A stretch of 64,000 bases of DNA, taken from positions 6,944,868 through 7,008,867 of the forward strand of contig OX393577.1 of assembly GCA_947652605.1 (NCBI GenBank). Direction: 5' to 3'. This document shows, in pieces, positions 23,401-36,204 of this stretch; the stretch's first letter is position 1, and the number at the start of each line of letters is the position of its first letter. The translations under genes and the position numbers were made by a program. The notes below the pieces were generated by a model, which saw only the letters and a program-made list of their open reading frames with translations, made no database searches and had not been told where the DNA came from. This DNA comes from Elmis aenea. Taxonomy: Eukaryota > Arthropoda > Insecta > Coleoptera > Elmidae.

Positions 23401-26400
23401 ATTTAATTTTTGGTGAAAAATGGGAAAAGTACAAAGACTATAGTCTTTGCACTTTTTTCGACAAAAAAATCGATTTTCTTAAAACTAATGCAAATCGCTT
23501 TAAACTTCGCATACACGTTATTTATAGCCAAATTAAGGATTGTTAGTCCTTAAATAGGATATTTAATTTTTGGTGAAAAATGGGAAAAGTACAAAGACTA
23601 TAGTCTTTGCACTTTTCTCGACAAAAAAATCGATTTTCTTAAAACTTATGCAAATCGCTTTAAACTTCGTATACACGTTATTTATAGCCAAATTAATGAT
23701 TATTAGTCCTTAAATAGAATATTTAATTTTTGGTGAAATATGGGAAAAGTTCAAAGACTTATAGTCTTTGCACTTTTCTCGACAAAAAAATCGATTTTCT
23801 TAAAACTAATGCAAATCGCTTTAAACTTCGTATACACCTTATTTATAGCCAAATTAAGGATTATTAGTCCTTAAATAGAATACTTAATTTTTGGTGAAAA
23901 ATGGGAAAAGTACAAAGACTATATAGTCTTTGCACTTTTTTCGACAAAAAAATCGATTTTCTTAAAACTAATGCAAATCGCTTTAAACTTCGCATACACC
24001 TTATTTATAGCCAAATTAAGGATTGTTAGTCCTTAAATAGGATATTTAATTTTTGGTGAAAAATGGGAAAAGTACAAAGACTATAGTCTTTGCACTTTTT
24101 TCGACAAAAATATCGATTTTCTTAAAACTAATGCAAATCGCTTTAAACTTCGCATACACGTTATTTATAGCCAAATTAAGGATTGTTAGTCCTTAAATAG
24201 AATATTTAATTTTTGGTGAAAAATGGGAAAAGTACAAAGACTATAGTCTTTGCACTTTTTTCGACAAAAAAATCGATTTTCTTAAAACTAATGCAAATCG
24301 CTTTAAACTTCGCATACACGTTATTTATAGCCAAATTAAGGATTGTTAGTCCTTAAATAGGATATTTAATTTTTGGTGAAAAGTGGGAAAAGTACAAAGA
24401 CTATAGTCTTTGCACTTTTTTCGACAAAAAAATCGATTTTCTTAAAACTTATGCAAATCACTTTAAACTTCGCATACACGTTATTTATAGCCAAATTAAG
24501 GATTGTTAGTCCTTAAATAGGATATTTAATTTTTGGTGAAAAGTGGGAAAAGTACAAAGACTATAGTCTTTGCACTTTTTTCGACAAAAAAATCGATTTT
24601 CTTAAAACTAATGCAAATCGCTTTAAACTTCGCATACACGTTATTTATAGCCAAATTAAGGATTGTTAGTCCTTAAATAGGATATTTAATTTTTGGTGAA
24701 AAATGGGAAAAGTACAAAGACTATAGTCTTTGCACTTTTCTCGACAAAAAAATCGATTTTCTTAAAACTTATGCAAATCGCTTTAAACTTCGTATACACG
24801 TTATTTATAGCCAAATTAAGGATTATTAGTCCTTAAATAGGATATTTAATTTTTGGTGAAAAATGGGAAAAGTACAAAGACTATAGTCTTTGCACTTTTC
24901 TCGACAAAAAAATCGATTTTCTTAAAACTAATGCAAATCGCTTTAAACTTCGCATACACGTTATTTATAGCCAAATTAAGGATTATTAGTCCTTAAATAG
25001 GATATTTAATTTTTGGTGAAAAATGGGAAAAGTACAAAGACTATATATAGTCTTTGCACTTTTTTCGACAAAAAAATCGATTTTCTTAAAACTAATGCAA
25101 ATCGCTTTAAACTTCGTATACACCTTATTTATAGCCAAATTAAGGATTATTAGTCCTTAAATAGAATACTTAATTTTTGGTGAAAAATGGGAAAAGTACA
25201 AAGACTATATAGTCTTTGAACTTTTTTCGACAAAAAAATCGATTGTCTTAAAACTAATGCAAATCGCTTTAAACTTCGCATACACGTTATTTATAGCCAA
25301 ATTAAGGATTGTTAGTCCTTAAATAGAATATTTAATTTTTGGTGAAATATGAGAAAAGTACAAAGACTATATATAGTCTTTGCACTTTTTTCGACAAAAA
25401 AATCGATTTTCTTAAAACTAATGCAAATCGCTTTAAACTTCGCATACACCTTATTTATAGCCAAATTAAGGATTGTTAGTCCTTAAATAGGATATTTAAT
25501 TTTTGGTGAAAAATGGGAAAAGTACAAAGACTATAGTCTTTGCACTTTTTTCGACAAAAAAATCGATTTTCTTAAAACTAATGCAAATCGCTTTAAACTT
25601 CGCATACACGTTATTTATAGCCAAATTAAGGATTGTTAGTCCTTAAATAGGATATTTAATTTTTGGTGAAAAATGGGAAAAGTACAAAGACTATAGTCTT
25701 TGCACTTTTTTCGACAAAAAAATCGATTTTCTTAAAACTAATGCAAATCGCTTTAAACTTCGCATACACGTTATTTATAGCAAAATTAAGGATTGTTAGT
25801 CCTTAAATAGAATATTTAATTTTTGGTGAAATATGGGAAAAGTACAAAGACTATAGTCTTTGCACTTTTTTCGACAAAAAAATCGATTTTCTTAAAACTA
25901 ATGCAAATCGCTTTAAACTTCGCATACACGTTATTTATAGCCAAATTAAGGATTGTTAGTCCTTAAATAGAATATTTAATTTTTGGTGAAATATGGGAAA
26001 AGTTCAAAGACTATAGTCTTTGCACTTTTTTCGACAAAAAAATCGATTTTCTTAAAACTAATGCAAATCGCTTTAAACTTCGCATACACCTTATTTATAG
26101 CCAAATTAAGGATTGTTAGTCCTTAAATAGGGTATTTAATTTTTGGTGAAAAATGGGAAAAGTACAAAGACTATAGTCTTTGCACTTTTTTCGACAAAAA
26201 AATCGATTTTCTTAAAACTAATGCAAATCGCTTTAAACTTCGCATACACGTTATTTATAGCCAAATTAAGGATTGTTAGTCCTTAAATAGAATATTTAAT
26301 TTTTGGTGAAAAATGGAAAAAGTTCAAAGACTATATTCTTTGCACTTTTTGCGACAAAAAAATCGATATTCTTAAAACTAATGCAAATCGCTTTAAACTT

Positions 26401-27879
26401 CGCACACACGTTATTTATAGCCTAATTAAGGATTGTTAGTCCTTAAATAGGATATTTAATTTTTGGTGAAAAGTGGGAAAAATACAAAGACTATAGTCTT
26501 TGCACTTTTTTCGACAAAAAAATCGATTTTCTTAAAACTAATGCAAATCGCTTTAAACTTCGCATACACGTTATTTATAGCCAAATTAAGGATTGTTATA
26601 GTCTTTGCACTTTTTTCGACAAAAAAATCGATTTTCTTAAAACTAATGCAAATCGCTTTAAACTTCGCATACACGTTATTTATAGCCAAATTAAGGATTG
26701 TTAGTCCTTAAATAAGATATTTAATTTTTGGTGAAAAATGGGAAAAGTACAAAGACTATAGTCTTTGCACTTTTTTCGACAAAAAAATCGATTTTCTTAA
26801 AACTAATGCAAATCGCTTTAAACTTCTCATACACGTTATTTATAGCCAAATTAAGGATTGTTGGTCCTTAAATATGATATTTAATTTTTGGTGAAATGTG
26901 GGAAAAGTACAAAGACTATAGTCTTTGCACTTTTTTCGACAAAAAAATCGATTTTCTTAAAACTAATGCAAATCGCTTTAAACTTCGTATACACCTTATT
27001 TATAGCCAAATTAAGGATTATTAGTCCTTAAATAGAATACTTAATTTTTGGTGAAAAATGGGAAAAGTACAAAGACTATATAGTCTTTGCACTTTTTTCG
27101 ACAAAAAAATCGATTTTCTTAAAACTAATGCAAATCGCTTTAAACTTCGCATACACGTTATTTATAGCCAAATTAAGGATTGTTAGTCCTTAAATAGAAT
27201 ATTTAATTTTTGGTGAAATATGAGAAAAGTACAAAGACTATAGTCTTTGCACTTTTTTCGACAAAAAAATCGATTTTCTTAAAACTAATGCAAATCGCTT
27301 TAAACTTCGCATACACCTTATTTATAGCCAAATTAAGGATTGTTAGTCCTTAAATAGGATATTTAATTTTTGGTGAAAAATGGGAAAAGTACAAAGACTA
27401 TAGTCTTTGCACTTTTTTCGACAAAAATATCGATTTTCTTAAAACTAATGCAAATCGCTTTAAACTTCGCATACACGTTATTTATAGCCAAATTAAGGAT
27501 TGTTAGTCCTTAAATAGAATATTTAATTTTTGGTGAAAAATGGGAAAAGTACAAAGACTATAGTCTTTGCACTTTTCTCGACAAAAAAATCGATTTTCTT
27601 AAAACTTATGCAAATCACTTTAAACTTCGCATACACGTTATTTATAGCCAAATTAAGGATTGTTAGTCCTTAAATAGGATATTTAATTTTTGGTGAAAAG
27701 TGGGAAAAGTACAAAGACTATAAGTCTTTGCACTTTTTTCGACAAAAAAATCGATTTTCTTAAAACTAATGCAAATCGCTTTAAACTTCGCATACACGTT
27801 ATTTATAGCCAAATTAAGGATTGTTAGTCCTTAAATAGGATATTTAATTTTTGGTGAAAAATGGGAAAAGTACAAAGAC

Positions 27880-30440
27880 TATAGTCTTTGCACTTTTCTC
27901 GACAAAAAAATCGATTTTCTTAAAACTTATGCAAATCGCTTTAAACTTCGTATACACGTTATTTATAGCCAAATTAAGGATTATTAGTCCTTAAATAGGA
28001 TATTTAATTTTTGGTGAAAAATGGGAAAAGTACAAAGACTATAGTCTTTGCACTTTTCTCGACAAAAAAATCGATTTTCTTAAAACTAATGCAAATCGCT
28101 TTAAACTTCGCATACACGTTATTTATAGCCAAATTAAGGATTATTAGTCCTTAAATAGGATATTTAATTTTTGGTGAAAAATGGGAAAAGTACAAAGACT
28201 ATAGTCTTTGCACTTTTTTCGACAAAAAAATCGATTTTCTTAAAACTAATGCAAATCGCTTTAAACTTCGCATACACCTTATTTATAGCCAAATTAAGGA
28301 TTGTTAGTCCTTAAATAGGATATTTAATTTTTGGTGAAATATGGGAAAAGTACAAAGACTATAGTCTTTGCACTTTTTTCGACAAAAAAATCGATTTTCT
28401 TAAAACTAATGCAAATCGCTTTAAACTTCGCATACACGTTATTTATAGCCAAATTAAGGATTGTTAGTCCTTAAATAGAATATTTAATTTTTGGTGAAAT
28501 ATGGGAAAAGTTCAAAGACTATAGTCTTTGCACTTTTTTCGACAAAAAAATCGATTTTCTTAAAACTAATGCAAATCGCTTTAAACTTCGCATACACCTT
28601 ATTTATAGCCAAATTAAGGATTGTTAGTCCTTAAATAGGGTATTTAATTTTTGGTGAAAAATGGGAAAAGTACAAAGACTGTCTTTGCACTTTTTTCGAC
28701 AAAAAAATCGATTTTCTTAAAACTAATGCAAATCGCTTTAAACTTCGCATACACGTTATTTATAGCCAAATTAAGGATTGTTGGTCCTTAAATATGATAT
28801 TTAATTTTTGGTGAAATGTGGGAAAAGTACAAAGACTATATATAGTCTTTGCACTTTTTTCGACAAAAAAATCGATTTTCTTAAAACTAATGCAAATCGC
28901 TTTAAACTTCGCATACACGTTATTTATAGCCAAATTAAAGATTGTTGGTCCTTAAATATGATATTTAATTTTTGGTGAAATGTGGAAAAAGTACAAAGAC
29001 TATAGTCTTTGCACTTTTTTCGACAAAAAAATCGATTTTCTTAAAACTAATGCAAATCGCTTTAAACTTCGCATACACGTTATTTATAGCCAAATTAAGG
29101 ATTGTTAGTCCTTAAATAGGATATTTAATTTTTGGTGAAAAATGGGAAAAGTACAAAGACTTATAGTCTTTGCACTTTTCTCGACAAAAAAATCGATTTT
29201 CTTAAAACTTATGCAAATCGCTTTAAACTTCGTATACACGTTATTTATAGCCAAATTAAGGATTATTAGTCCTTAAATAGGATATTTAATTTTTGGTGAA
29301 AAATGGGAAAAGTACAAAGACTATAGTCTTTGCACTTTTCTCGACAAAAAAATCGATTTTCTTAAAACTAATGCAAATCGCTTTAAACTTCGCATACACG
29401 TTATTTATAGCCAAATTAAGGATTATTAGTCCTTAAATAGGATATTTAATTTTTGGTGAAAAATGGGAAAAGTACAAAGACTATAGTCTTTGCACTTTTT
29501 TCGACAAAAAAATCGATTTTCTTAAAACTAATGCAAATCGCTTTAAACTTCGCATACACCTTATTTATAGCCAAATTAAGGATTGTTAGTCCTTAAATAG
29601 GATATTTAATTTTTGGTGAAATATGGGAAAAGTACAAAGACTATAGTCTTTGCACTTTTTTCGACAAAAAAATCGATTTTCTTAAAACTAATGCAAATCG
29701 CTTTAAACTTCGCATACACGTTATTTATAGCCAAATTAAGGATTGTTAGTCCTTAAATAGAATATTTAATTTTTGGTGAAATATGGGAAAAGTTCAAAGA
29801 CTATAGTCTTTGCACTTTTTTCGACAAAAAAATCGATTTTCTTAAAACTAATGCAAATCGCTTTAAACTTCGCATACACCTTATTTATAGCCAAATTAAG
29901 GATTGTTAGTCCTTAAATAGGGTATTTAATTTTTGGTGAAAAATGGGAAAAGTACAAAGACTGTCTTTGCACTTTTTTCGACAAAAAAATCGATTTTCTT
30001 AAAACTAATGCAAATCGCTTTAAACTTCGCATACACGTTATTTATAGCCAAATTAAGGATTGTTGGTCCTTAAATATGATATTTAATTTTTGGTGAAATG
30101 TGGGAAAAGTACAAAGACTATATATAGTCTTTGCACTTTTTTCGACAAAAAAATCGATTTTCTTAAAACTAATGCAAATCGCTTTAAACTTCGCATACAC
30201 GTTATTTATAGCCAAATTAAAGATTGTTGGTCCTTAAATATGATATTTAATTTTTGGTGAAATGTGGAAAAAGTACAAAGACTATAGTCTTTGCACTTTT
30301 TTCGACAAAAAAATCGATTTTCTTAAAACTAATGCAAATCGCTTTAAACTTCGCATACACGTTATTTATAGCCAAATTAAGGATTGTTAGTCCTTAAATA
30401 GGATATTTAATTTTTGGTGAAAAATGGGAAAAGTACAAAG
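27880..30440. repeat. Higher-order repeat, two copies of eight monomers, period 1282 bp
   Basis: Rare variants recur exactly 1282 bp apart. The shortened junction GACTGTCTTTGC is at 28677 and 29959, GACTATATATAGTC at 28834 and 30116, GTGGAAAAAGTAC at about 28982 and 30264, and GACTTATAGTC at about 29158 and 30440. Confidence 0.85.
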
Positions 30441-30559
30441 ACTTATAGTCTTTGCACTTTTCTCGACAAAAAAATCGATTTTCTTAAAACTTATGCAAAT
30501 CGCTTTAAACTTCGCATACACGTTATTTATAGCCAAATTAAGGATTGTTAGTCCTTAAA

Positions 30560-33500
30560 TAGGATATTTAATTTTTGGTGAAAAGTGGGAAAAGTACAAA
30601 GACTATAGTCTTTGCACTTTTTTCGACAAAAAAAATCGATTTTCTTAAAACTAATGCAAATCGCTTTAAACTTCGCATACACGTTATTTATAGCCAAATT
30701 AAGGATTGTTAGTCCTTAAATAGGATAATTAATTTTTGGTGAAAAATGGGAAAAGTCTTTGCACTTTTCTCGACAAAAAAATCGATTTTCTTAAAACTTA
30801 TGCAAATCGCTTTAAACTTCGTATACACGTTATTTATAGCCAAATTAAGGATTATTAGTCCTTAAATAGGATATTTAATTTTTGGTGAAAAATGGGAAAA
30901 GTACAAAGACTATAGTCTTTGCACTTTTCTCGACAAAAAAATCGATTTTCTTAAAACTAATGCAAATCGCTTTAAACTTCGCATACACGTTATTTATAGC
31001 CAAATTAAGGATTATTAGTCCTTAAATAGGATATTTAATTTTTGGTGAAAAATGGGAAAAGTACAAAGACTATAGTCTTTGCACTTTTTTCGACAAAAAA
31101 ATCGATTTTCTTAAAACTAATGCAAATCGCTTTAAACTTCGCATACACGTTATTTATAGCCAAATTAAGGATTGTTAGTCCTTAAATAGGATATTTAATT
31201 TTTGGTGAAAAATGGGAAAAGTACAAAGACTATAGTCTTTGCACTTTTCTCGACAAAAAAATCGATTTTCTTAAAACTTATGCAAATCGCTTTAAACTTC
31301 GCATACACCTTATTTATAGCCAAATTAAGGATTGTTAGTCCTTAAATAGGATATTTAATTTTTGGTGAAAAATGGGAAAAGTACAAAGACTATAGTCTTT
31401 GCACTTTTTTCGACAAAAAAATCGATTTTCTTAAAACTAATGCAAATCGCTTTAAACTTCGCATACACGTTATTTATAGCCAAATTAAGGATTGTTAGTC
31501 CTTAAATAGAATATTTAATTTTTGGTGAAAAATGGGAAAAGTACAAAGACTATAGTCTTTGCACTTTTTTCGACAAAAAAATCGATTTTCTTAAAACTAA
31601 TGCAAATCGCTTTAAACTTCGCATACACGTTATTTATAGCAAAATTAAGGATTGTTAGTCCTTAAATAGAATATTTAATTTTTGGTGAAATATGGGAAAA
31701 GTACAAAGACTATAGTCTTTGCACTTTTTTCGACAAAAAAATCGATTTTCTTAAAACTAATGCAAATCGCTTTAAACTTCGCATACACGTTATTTATAGC
31801 CAAATTAAGGATTGTTAGTCCTTAAATAGAATATTTAATTTTTGGTGAAATATGGGAAAAGTTCAAAGACTAGTCTTTGCACTTTTTTCGACAAAAAAAT
31901 CGATTTTCTTAAAACTAATGCAAATCGCTTTAAACTTCGCATACACCTTATTTATAGCCAAATTAAGGATTGTTAGTCCTTAAATAGGGTATTTAATTTT
32001 TGGTGAAAAATGGGAAAAGTACAAAGACTATAGTCTTTGCACTTTTTTCGACAAAAAAATCGATTTTCTTAAAACTAATGCAAATCGCTTTAAACTTCGC
32101 ATACACGTTATTTATAGCCAAATTAAGGATTGTTAGTCCTTAAATAGAATATTTAATTTTTGGTGAAATATGGGAAAAGTACAAAGACTATAGTCTTTGC
32201 ACTTTTTTCGACAAAAAAATCGATTTTCTTAAAACTAATGCAAATCGCTTTAAACTTCGTATACACCTTATTTATAGCCAAATTAAGGATTATTAGTCCT
32301 TAAATAGAATACTTAATTTTTGGTGAAAAATGGGAAAAGTACAAAGACTATATAGTCTTTGCACTTTTTTCGACAAAAAAATCGATTTTCTTAAAACTAA
32401 TGCAAATCGCTTTAAACTTCGCATACACGTTATTTATAGCCAAATTAAGGATTGTTAGTCCTTAAATAAAATATTTAATTTTTGGTGAAATATGAGAAAA
32501 GTACAAAGACTATAGTCTTTGCACTTTTTTCGACAAAAAAATCGATTTTCTTAAAACTAATGCAAATCGCTTTAAACTTCGCATACACGTTATTTATAGC
32601 CAAATTAAGGATTGTTAGTCCTTAAATAGGATATTTAATTTTTGGTGAAAAGTGGGAAAAGTACAAAGACTATAGTCTTTGCACTTTTTTCGACAAAAAA
32701 AATCGATTTTCTTAAAACTAATGCAAATCGCTTTAAACTTCGCATACACGTTATTTATAGCCAAATTAAGGATTGTTAGTCCTTAAATAGGATAATTAAT
32801 TTTTGGTGAAAAATGGGAAAAGTCTTTGCACTTTTCTCGACAAAAAAATCGATTTTCTTAAAACTTATGCAAATCGCTTTAAACTTCGTATACACGTTAT
32901 TTATAGCCAAATTAAGGATTATTAGTCCTTAAATAGGATATTTAATTTTTGGTGAAAAATGGGAAAAGTACAAAGACTATAGTCTTTGCACTTTTCTCGA
33001 CAAAAAAATCGATTTTCTTAAAACTAATGCAAATCGCTTTAAACTTCGCATACACGTTATTTATAGCCAAATTAAGGATTATTAGTCCTTAAATAGGATA
33101 TTTAATTTTTGGTGAAAAATGGGAAAAGTACAAAGACTATAGTCTTTGCACTTTTTTCGACAAAAAAATCGATTTTCTTAAAACTAATGCAAATCGCTTT
33201 AAACTTCGCATACACGTTATTTATAGCCAAATTAAGGATTGTTAGTCCTTAAATAGGATATTTAATTTTTGGTGAAAAATGGGAAAAGTACAAAGACTAT
33301 AGTCTTTGCACTTTTCTCGACAAAAAAATCGATTTTCTTAAAACTTATGCAAATCGCTTTAAACTTCGCATACACCTTATTTATAGCCAAATTAAGGATT
33401 GTTAGTCCTTAAATAGGATATTTAATTTTTGGTGAAAAATGGGAAAAGTACAAAGACTATAGTCTTTGCACTTTTTTCGACAAAAAAATCGATTTTCTTA

Positions 33501-34640
33501 AAACTAATGCAAATCGCTTTAAACTTCGCATACACGTTATTTATAGCCAAATTAAGGATTGTTAGTCCTTAAATAGAATATTTAATTTTTGGTGAAAAAT
33601 GGGAAAAGTACAAAGACTATAGTCTTTGCACTTTTTTCGACAAAAAAATCGATTTTCTTAAAACTAATGCAAATCGCTTTAAACTTCGCATACACGTTAT
33701 TTATAGCAAAATTAAGGATTGTTAGTCCTTAAATAGAATATTTAATTTTTGGTGAAATATGGGAAAAGTACAAAGACTATAGTCTTTGCACTTTTTTCGA
33801 CAAAAAAATCGATTTTCTTAAAACTAATGCAAATCGCTTTAAACTTCGCATACACGTTATTTATAGCCAAATTAAGGATTGTTAGTCCTTAAATAGAATA
33901 TTTAATTTTTGGTGAAATATGGGAAAAGTTCAAAGACTAGTCTTTGCACTTTTTTCGACAAAAAAATCGATTTTCTTAAAACTAATGCAAATCGCTTTAA
34001 ACTTCGCATACACCTTATTTATAGCCAAATTAAGGATTGTTAGTCCTTAAATAGGGTATTTAATTTTTGGTGAAAAATGGGAAAAGTACAAAGACTATAG
34101 TCTTTGCACTTTTTTCGACAAAAAAATCGATTTTCTTAAAACTAATGCAAATCGCTTTAAACTTCGCATACACGTTATTTATAGCCAAATTAAGGATTGT
34201 TAGTCCTTAAATAGAATATTTAATTTTTGGTGAAATATGGGAAAAGTACAAAGACTATAGTCTTTGCACTTTTTTCGACAAAAAAATCGATTTTCTTAAA
34301 ACTAATGCAAATCGCTTTAAACTTCGTATACACCTTATTTATAGCCAAATTAAGGATTATTAGTCCTTAAATAGAATACTTAATTTTTGGTGAAAAATGG
34401 GAAAAGTACAAAGACTATATAGTCTTTGCACTTTTTTCGACAAAAAAATCGATTTTCTTAAAACTAATGCAAATCGCTTTAAACTTCGCATACACGTTAT
34501 TTATAGCCAAATTAAGGATTGTTAGTCCTTAAATAAAATATTTAATTTTTGGTGAAATATGAGAAAAGTACAAAGACTATAGTCTTTGCACTTTTTTCGA
34601 CAAAAAAATCGATTTTCTTAAAACTAATGCAAATCGCTTT
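30560..34640. repeat. Higher-order repeat, two copies of thirteen monomers, period 2067 bp
   Basis: Private variants recur exactly 2067 bp apart. CGACAAAAAAAATCG (one extra A) is at 30627 and 32694. The 14-base junction deletion GGGAAAAGTCTTTGC is at about 30748 and 32815, ATAGCAAAATTAAGG at about 31635 and 33702, CAAAGACTAGTC at 31864 and 33931, and CTTAAATAAAATAT at 32461 and 34528. Confidence 0.88.
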
Positions 34641-36204
34641 AAACTTCGCATACACCTTATTTATAGCCAAATTAAGGATTGTTAGTCCTTAAATAGGATA
34701 TTTAATTTTTGGTGAAAAATGGGAAAAGTACAAAGACTATAGTCTTTGCACTTTTTTCGACAAAAAAATCGATTTTCTTAAAACTAATGCAAATCGCTTT
34801 AAACTTCGCATACACGTTATTTATAGCCAAATTAAGGATTGTTAGTCCTTAAATAGAATATTTAATTTTTGGTGAAAAATGGGAAAAGTACAAAGACTAT
34901 AGTCTTTGCACTTTTTTCGACAAAAAAATCGATTTTCTTAAAACTAATGCAAATCGCTTTAAACTTCGCATACACGTTATTTATAGCAAAATTAAGGATT
35001 GTTAGTCCTTAAATAGAATATTTAATTTTTGGTGAAATATGGGAAAAGTACAAAGACTATAGTCTTTGCACTTTTTTCGACAAAAAAATCGATTTTCTTA
35101 AAACTAATGCAAATCGCTTTAAACTTCGCATACACGTTATTTATAGCCAAATTAAGGATTGTTAGTCCTTAAATAGGATATTTAATTTTTGGTGAAAAAT
35201 GGGAAAAGTACAAAGACTATAGTCTTTGCACTTTTTTCGACAAAAAAATCGATTTTCTTAAAACTAATGCAAATCGCTTTAAACTTCGCATACACGTTAT
35301 TTATAGCCAAATTAAGGATTGTTAGTCCTTAAATAGAATATTTAATTTTTGGTGAAAAATGGGAAAAGTACAAAGACTATAGTCTTTGCACTTTTTGCGA
35401 CAAAAAAATCGATTTTCTTAAAACTAATGCAAATCGCTTTAAACTTCGCATACACGTTATTTATAGCCAAATTAAGGATTGTTATAGTCTTTGCACTTTT
35501 TTCGACAAAAAAATCGATTTTCTTAAAACTAATGCAAATCGCTTTAAACTTCGCATACACGTTATTTATAGCCAAATTAAGGATTGTTAGTCCTTAAATA
35601 GAATATTTAATTTTTGGTGAAATATGGGAAAAGTTCAAAGACTAGTCTTTGCACTTTTTTCGACAAAAAAATCGATTTTCTTAAAACTAATGCAAATCGC
35701 TTTAAACTTCGCATACACCTTATTTATAGCCAAATTAAGGATTGTTAGTCCTTAAATAGGGTATTTAATTTTTGGTGAAAAATGGGAAAAGTACAAAGAC
35801 TATAGTCTTTGCACTTTTCTCGACAAAAAAATCGATTTTCTTAAAACTAATGCAAATCGCTTTAAACTTCGCATACACGTTATTTATAGCCAAATTAAGG
35901 ATTGTTGGTCCTTAAATATGATATTTAATTTTTGGTGAAATGTGGGAAAAGTACAAAGACTATAGTCTTTGCACTTTTTTCGACAAAAAAATCGATTTTC
36001 TTAAAACTAATGCAAATCGCTTTAAACTTCGCATACACGTTATTTATAGCCAAATTAAAGATTGTTGGTCCTTAAATATGATATTTAATTTTTGGTGAAA
36101 TGTGGGAAAAGTACAAAGACTATAGTCTTTGCACTTTTTTCGACAAAAAAATCGATTTTCTTAAAACTAATGCAAATCGCTTTAAACTTCGCATACACGT
36201 TATT

